A DNA stretch of 64,000 nucleotides from DAOUJI01 sp965219565 (GTDB lineage Bacteria > Chloroflexota > Dehalococcoidia > Lucifugimonadales > JAGWBF01): contig OZ244780.1 in assembly GCA_965219565.1 (NCBI GenBank), forward strand, positions 744,001 through 808,000, written 5' to 3'. The position numbers and the translations under genes were made by a program. Shown here piece after piece: positions 60,591-64,000 of this stretch; positions within the stretch are counted from its first letter, which is position 1, and every line of letters starts with the position of its first letter. The notes beneath the pieces were generated by a model that saw nothing but the letters and a program-made list of their open reading frames with translations, made no database searches and was not told the origin of the DNA.

Positions 60591-62189
60591 ATGGTAAGGC
60601 GCAGACGCGGCCTTGGGGACAACCCCGAAGAGTATATCGAGGGCGTCAACGGTGACCGGGGAATCGGCAATAAGGACGAACTCCTCAGCGTAGTCGGAGG
60701 CGTACCGGCCACCCACGGAGCAAAGCCCCTGTCTGACGAGGCCGAACCCTTGGCTGGGACGGCCACCATCACCATGCCTCCCCCTCCCGCCGAAGAGACT
60801 TGGGAGGAGGACGAGGCGACTCCGGGTGAAACTCCCGCCACTGCCGAGGCTGGCGGAGCCCAGACCGAAACCGAGAAAGAAGAGGTGGAGTGGGACCATG
60901 AGGTCGAGGGGGCGGAAGTCCTCGATGACCCGGTCCGCATGTACCTACGCGAGATAGGACGTGTGCGCCTTCTCACGTCTAAGGACGAGCGAGTTCTGGC
61001 GCGCAAGATGGAAGGCGACCGCCACATCAAGAAGCTGGAAAAGGAGCTTGGGCAGGACGGAATGACTCCCGAGGCGTGGGAGGTATGCTGCGCCATACTC
61101 TTGAAAATCGCCCAGTCCTCTCCCCTGATCAGCGCCCTTGCCCGACAGATTGGCCTCTCACCCTACTTGACCCTGTCCCAGCTTACCGACCACCCCAAGC
61201 TCCGGGCGGCCATCGACGCCGAGCTCAACCCGGAACTGATGGCTTCTCTGGCTGAGGAACTGGGAGTGGAGCAGCCCGAGATCGAGGCCGAAATCATCCG
61301 GATTTCACTGGGAAGCTGGGTCCTTCCCACCGACGTCATTGATGTCCTGGAGGACTGCAACCTTGACGAGTTAAGGGACATCGCTTCCAACCCCGACACC
61401 CAGGACAGACTCCAAGAGATGGACAGGCTCTTCAAGGCGTACCTGCAACGCATCAAGGACGAGGGGATGCGGTCTCAGGGCCACCTGACAGAGGCAAACC
61501 TGCGTCTGGTGGTCAGCGTGGCAAAGAAATACATCGGACGGGGCATGGCTCTTCTGGACCTGATTCAGGAGGGAAACATCGGGCTGATACGGGCGGTGGA
61601 GAAGTTCGACTACCGCAAGGGGTACAAGTTCTCCACCTACGCCACGTGGTGGATTAGGCAGGCGATAACCCGCGCCATCGCCGACCAGGCCCGCACAATT
61701 CGCATTCCTGTCCACATGGTGGAGACCATCAACAAGCTGATGCGCCAACACCGGCGTCTGCTCCAGGAGTACGGACGCGAACCTACGCCCGAAGAAATCG
61801 GCAGGGCCATGGAGGTCATGCCTGAGAAGGTCGAGGAGATACTGAAAATATCCCAGGAACCCGTCTCCCTGGAGACTCCCATCGGAGAAGAGGAAGACAG
61901 TCACCTGGGAGACTTCATTGAAGACCGGAGCGCCCCGGCGCCCTCGGACTTCGCTTCCTTCCAGCTGCTCAAGGAGCAGATTCAGGACGTGCTCGACACC
62001 CTGACAGACCGGGAAAGCAGGGTCCTGCAACTCCGGTTCGGCCTGGAAGACGGGCGGAGCCGGACTCTGGAAGAAGTGGGCCGAGAGTTCGGCGTCACCC
62101 GTGAGCGGATACGCCAAATTGAGGCCAAAGCGTTGCGAAAGCTCCGGCATCCCACCCGTTCCCGCAAGCTCCGGGACTTCCTGGAATAA
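60591..62189 (+). CDS. rpoD: primary RNA polymerase sigma factor (sigma-70/SigA)
   Basis: 532 residues. The acidic, low-complexity N-terminus (about 1-105) is followed by region 1.2 (DDPVRMYLREIGRVRLLTSKDE), a non-conserved insert, regions 2.1-2.4 (HLTEANLRLVVSVAKKYIGRG, LDLIQEGNIGLIRAVEKFDYRKGYKFSTYATWWIRQAI), region 3 and region 4.2 helix-turn-helix (RTLEEVGREFGVTRERIRQIEAKALRKLRHP). Its -10/-35 recognition residues are standard, agreeing with the TTGACA/TATAAT promoters seen in this window. Co-transcribed with dnaG. Confidence 0.97.
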   Translation: MVRRRRGLGDNPEEYIEGVNGDRGIGNKDELLSVVGGVPATHGAKPLSDEAEPLAGTATITMPPPPAEETWEEDEATPGETPATAEAGGAQTETEKEEVEWDHEVEGAEVLDDPVRMYLREIGRVRLLTSKDERVLARKMEGDRHIKKLEKELGQDGMTPEAWEVCCAILLKIAQSSPLISALARQIGLSPYLTLSQLTDHPKLRAAIDAELNPELMASLAEELGVEQPEIEAEIIRISLGSWVLPTDVIDVLEDCNLDELRDIASNPDTQDRLQEMDRLFKAYLQRIKDEGMRSQGHLTEANLRLVVSVAKKYIGRGMALLDLIQEGNIGLIRAVEKFDYRKGYKFSTYATWWIRQAITRAIADQARTIRIPVHMVETINKLMRQHRRLLQEYGREPTPEEIGRAMEVMPEKVEEILKISQEPVSLETPIGEEEDSHLGDFIEDRSAPAPSDFASFQLLKEQIQDVLDTLTDRESRVLQLRFGLEDGRSRTLEEVGREFGVTRERIRQIEAKALRKLRHPTRSRKLRDFLE

Positions 62190-62498
62190 CCGCCTTTCTG
62201 TAGCAGGTTCCCTCTGACCGGTGGTCCCTCTGGAACCGTGTCCAGGCCCGGTGGATTGTCGGGGCGGTCGGCTGACGGCCCCGAAAGAAGACCGCCGCAC
62301 TTCGGTTAATCCGCCGATCGCCCGAAAAGTCTGTGATTTGGGCCTTGGTTCCCCCTCATCCCAACCTTCTCCCGCCAGGGGCGGAGGAGTAAATTCCGTC
62401 TGTGTTCAATGGCAATGGCAGCGTGGAGCGGTTTAGACCCGTGACAGCGTGTAAGGTTCCGTCGTTCAAACTGGTTAAACCCTGCTGCATTGTTGCAT
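62190..62498. repeat. intergenic region with family C repeat
   Basis: About 300 bases after rpoD. A family C element lies at 62350-62386 (CCCCTCATCCCAACCTTCTCCCGCCAGG). No gene is supported. Confidence 0.6.
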
Positions 62499-62527
62499 TG
62501 GGAGCGTACAAAATCCGGCGCTATAAT
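62498..62527 (+). promoter_or_regulatory. candidate promoter of the zinc-ribbon gene
   Basis: TTGGGA (62498-62503), an 18-base spacer and consensus TATAAT (62522-62527), 68 bases ahead of the GTG start. Confidence 0.5.
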
Positions 62528-62594
62528 CCTCGTATCTTTTTTGTTGGCTCAGGGCCCGATGGGGACCTGAAGCTGACGGTGGGAGGAGGTTTTG

Positions 62595-62810
62595 GTGGAA
62601 GACCAGGGTATCCCCAAGTGCCTAAAGTGTGACATTGGCTATCTCGTGCCCCTGTCGGACTACGGCAGCCAGGGCGCGGCTGTCCACTACAAGGCGTGGG
62701 TCTGCATCAACCCGGACTGTGGGTTCAACATCAAGATACGCAACGGTGACATCTACTTGAACGAACCCATAGCCAGCGGGGCGGCACTGCATTCCCAACG
62801 AGTCCGCTAG
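62595..62810 (+). CDS. small zinc-ribbon protein
   Basis: 71 residues with two Cys pairs, CLKC near 8-11 and CINPDC near 37-42, spaced as in a zinc ribbon. The rest (KAWVCINPDCGFNIKIRNGDIYLNEP) is a beta ribbon. The function is unknown; proteins like this often bind nucleic acid or act as small adaptors. GTG start 5 bases after GGGAGGAGG; a TTG three bases earlier is too close to it. Confidence 0.7.
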   Translation: MEDQGIPKCLKCDIGYLVPLSDYGSQGAAVHYKAWVCINPDCGFNIKIRNGDIYLNEPIASGAALHSQRVR

Positions 62811-62938
62811 GCGCCTGGGCAAAGTATATCGTCCATTGGACGAACCATTTCTACATCCACGGCAGGGTGTAGCAAAATACGATACAACACCCCGATTGAT
62901 GCCGAATATGTCGGGGTAAGATAGGAGACTCACGAAAG

Positions 62939-63073
62939 ATGGAAGCAGGCTATGACTACATACTGGTGCAGTCTAGGCAACAGCACCGGTTGATACGCAT
63001 GGCAGCGTTATGCTCCTTCGGCATTGGGGTCATCATGGTGGCCGCATCTGTTATATACTACAACTATGCCTGA
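62939..63073 (+). CDS. 44-residue single-pass membrane peptide related to the sortase N-terminus
   Basis: MEAGYDYILVQSRQQHRLIR followed by one hydrophobic segment (about 21-41, ending IYYNYA). AGGAGA precedes the ATG. Residues 8-43 match the N-terminus of the sortase gene that follows (ILVQSR, a basic patch, a membrane segment, then YY-x-Y), so it is a short paralogue or a truncated duplicate of that anchor. Too short for most gene callers. A GGGGC-TAGAC-GCCCC hairpin lies right after it (63080-63098). Confidence 0.6.
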   Translation: MEAGYDYILVQSRQQHRLIRMAALCSFGIGVIMVAASVIYYNYA

Positions 63074-63182
63074 TGATCCACGGGGCTAGACGCCCCGAGG
63101 AAAGCGGTGTTGACCATAGAGCTAAGCGCTTGTGGCCGCCTCTAAACATCCGGATAAACCAGGGCTGGAATGAGTTCAAGCT

Positions 63183-64000
63183 ATGGCCATTCTGGTGCAG
63201 TCAAGGCCGCAGCGCCGAGCGCTCCGTCAAACAGCAATATTCTTAATCGTTTTTGGAGCAATCCTGGTCTTGGGGGCCGTCGCCTACTACGTCTACGACT
63301 ACAAGGCGACGGCCGACCTGGACAAGCTGGAGGTGTCATTGCCCCCAGCCTCCAACCAAGGCCAATCTGACACCGCTTCCCAGACAAACAACCCGGAAGG
63401 CCCTTTGGAAGGGAACGGGGTCGCTGTGGCCCACACACAACTGGTCCCGGCCACCGGTGGCGAGTCCGTCGACCAAGGGGCCCGATCGGGCAACATAGGG
63501 GCGTCAGAGGACTCACAAGCCGTTACGGCGTCCATATCCGCTGACGCCATCGACGCCGAAAAAACGCTGCCTATCGATGGAACAAGGCCCAACGATTGGG
63601 ACAATCCTCTGGAGTATGAGCCGCTGTCCCAGGCGGAGGCGGCTCTGCTCCGGCGGTTCCAACCTATCGACGCCTCCGACGCCTCTTTACCCGGAACTCT
63701 TCCCCCGCCGGACCGTCTTATCGTCCAAGCCATAGGCATAGACTCAGCCGTGACAGCTCTGGAAATTCTTGACCTGGGAGACCGAAAGGCATACGAAACC
63801 CCGGACAACGTGGTGGGGCACATACCATCCACTTCGAGCCCGGGAGAGCTGGGCAGCCAGTGGCTGTTCGGCCATCTGGAAAGCCCCATTGTGGGTGAAG
63901 GCAACGTCTTCCACAACCTGCCCAAGATACCTGGCCTGCTGCGTGAAAGCGAGGACGTGTTCGCGGTGGTCGAGTCCGGGCCCAGGTCCTATCTCTACAA
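63183..64000 (+). CDS. sortase-family transpeptidase, 3' end beyond the window
   Basis: Open for 272 codons to the window end. An N-terminal cytosolic patch (ILVQSRPQRRALR), one membrane anchor (about 17-38), a Ser/Thr/Asp-rich linker (about 50-165), then the start of a sortase domain: PDRLIVQAIGIDSAVTALEI, NVVGHIPSTSSPGELGSQWLFGHLES with candidate catalytic H231, and FHNLPKIPGLL. The Cys and Arg of the sortase triad must lie beyond 64000. Sortases anchor surface proteins by transpeptidation, which suits a single-membrane (monoderm) envelope. Ribosome site weak. Confidence 0.75.
   Translation, partial: MAILVQSRPQRRALRQTAIFLIVFGAILVLGAVAYYVYDYKATADLDKLEVSLPPASNQGQSDTASQTNNPEGPLEGNGVAVAHTQLVPATGGESVDQGARSGNIGASEDSQAVTASISADAIDAEKTLPIDGTRPNDWDNPLEYEPLSQAEAALLRRFQPIDASDASLPGTLPPPDRLIVQAIGIDSAVTALEILDLGDRKAYETPDNVVGHIPSTSSPGELGSQWLFGHLESPIVGEGNVFHNLPKIPGLLRESEDVFAVVESGPRSYLY

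Overview
The window is 64 kb of GC-rich bacterial chromosome and contains no phage or plasmid backbone. It most resembles Chloroflexota, probably a Dehalococcoidia/SAR202-type lineage. This is an inference from gene content: three luciferase-like (LLM) flavin oxidoreductases, an enolase-superfamily dehydratase, a double CaiB CoA-transferase, a Ddn-type deazaflavin protein, nitrilase and amidohydrolase scavenging enzymes, and a 16S rRNA gene that stands alone without 23S/5S. A 16S phylogeny would settle it. GTG and TTG starts are common, and intergenic gaps carry several families of short palindromic repeats.

Layout. 1-7.5 kb: K+-type membrane pyrophosphatase, LLM oxidoreductase, tandem universal stress protein, a toxin-antitoxin pair (toxin frameshifted) lying between two 95-bp direct repeats, an MBL-fold lactonase-like enzyme, and a second LLM protein. 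7.9-13.6 kb: YbhN-like and UbiA-like membrane proteins, a lone Lrp-type RAM domain, two adjacent acyl-CoA dehydrogenases, then a HIT protein beside YqeK. 13.9-23.6 kb: RNase PH, an HtrA lipoprotein, tlyA-ileS on the minus strand, then the core cluster rpmH - rnpA::yidD (one fused ORF) - propeller lipoprotein - yidC - jag. 23.6-27.4 kb: a putative sugar-acid set (dehydratase, TPP enzyme, 3-hydroxyisobutyrate dehydrogenase-like reductase, HpcH/HpaI aldolase). 27.5-36.5 kb: Cache lipoprotein/secreted protein, amidohydrolase, ADP-ribosylglycohydrolase, TauE exporter, formate-THF ligase, Phd/VapC pair with a perfect operator palindrome, DUF1800 and NHL-propeller proteins. 36.5-44.4 kb: an IS30 element with an amber-interrupted transposase inserted in an intergenic repeat, cupin, Ddn-like protein, fused CoA-transferase, NAD-formate dehydrogenase and enoyl-CoA hydratase.

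44.4-53.9 kb: a monocistronic 16S rRNA unit with its own promoter, flanking processing stem and terminator; then a stretch of decayed or partial accessory genes (DUF2283 chimera, HtrA variant, frameshifted HEPN-like gene, lone Mrr-N winged helix), fumarase, a third LLM protein, an alpha/beta hydrolase and tRNA-Ser(TGA). 54-64 kb: sugar epimerase, YvcK/CofD-like protein, cupin, nitrilase, nitroreductase, the dnaG-rpoD macromolecular synthesis pair, a small zinc-ribbon protein, a 44-residue membrane peptide that copies the N-terminus of the next gene, and a sortase cut off by the window end.

How they fit together: the window mixes a housekeeping backbone (translation, RNA processing, membrane insertion, replication/transcription initiation) with organoheterotrophic enzymes for acyl-CoA, sugar-acid and one-carbon (formate) use. 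I see no complete new defence or biosynthetic system. The strongest unusual items are the RnpA-YidD fusion with a propeller gene wedged before yidC, the direct-repeat-flanked toxin-antitoxin insertion, the self-contained 16S unit, the sortase N-terminal mini-paralogue, and three genes interrupted by single-base lesions inside conserved motifs.
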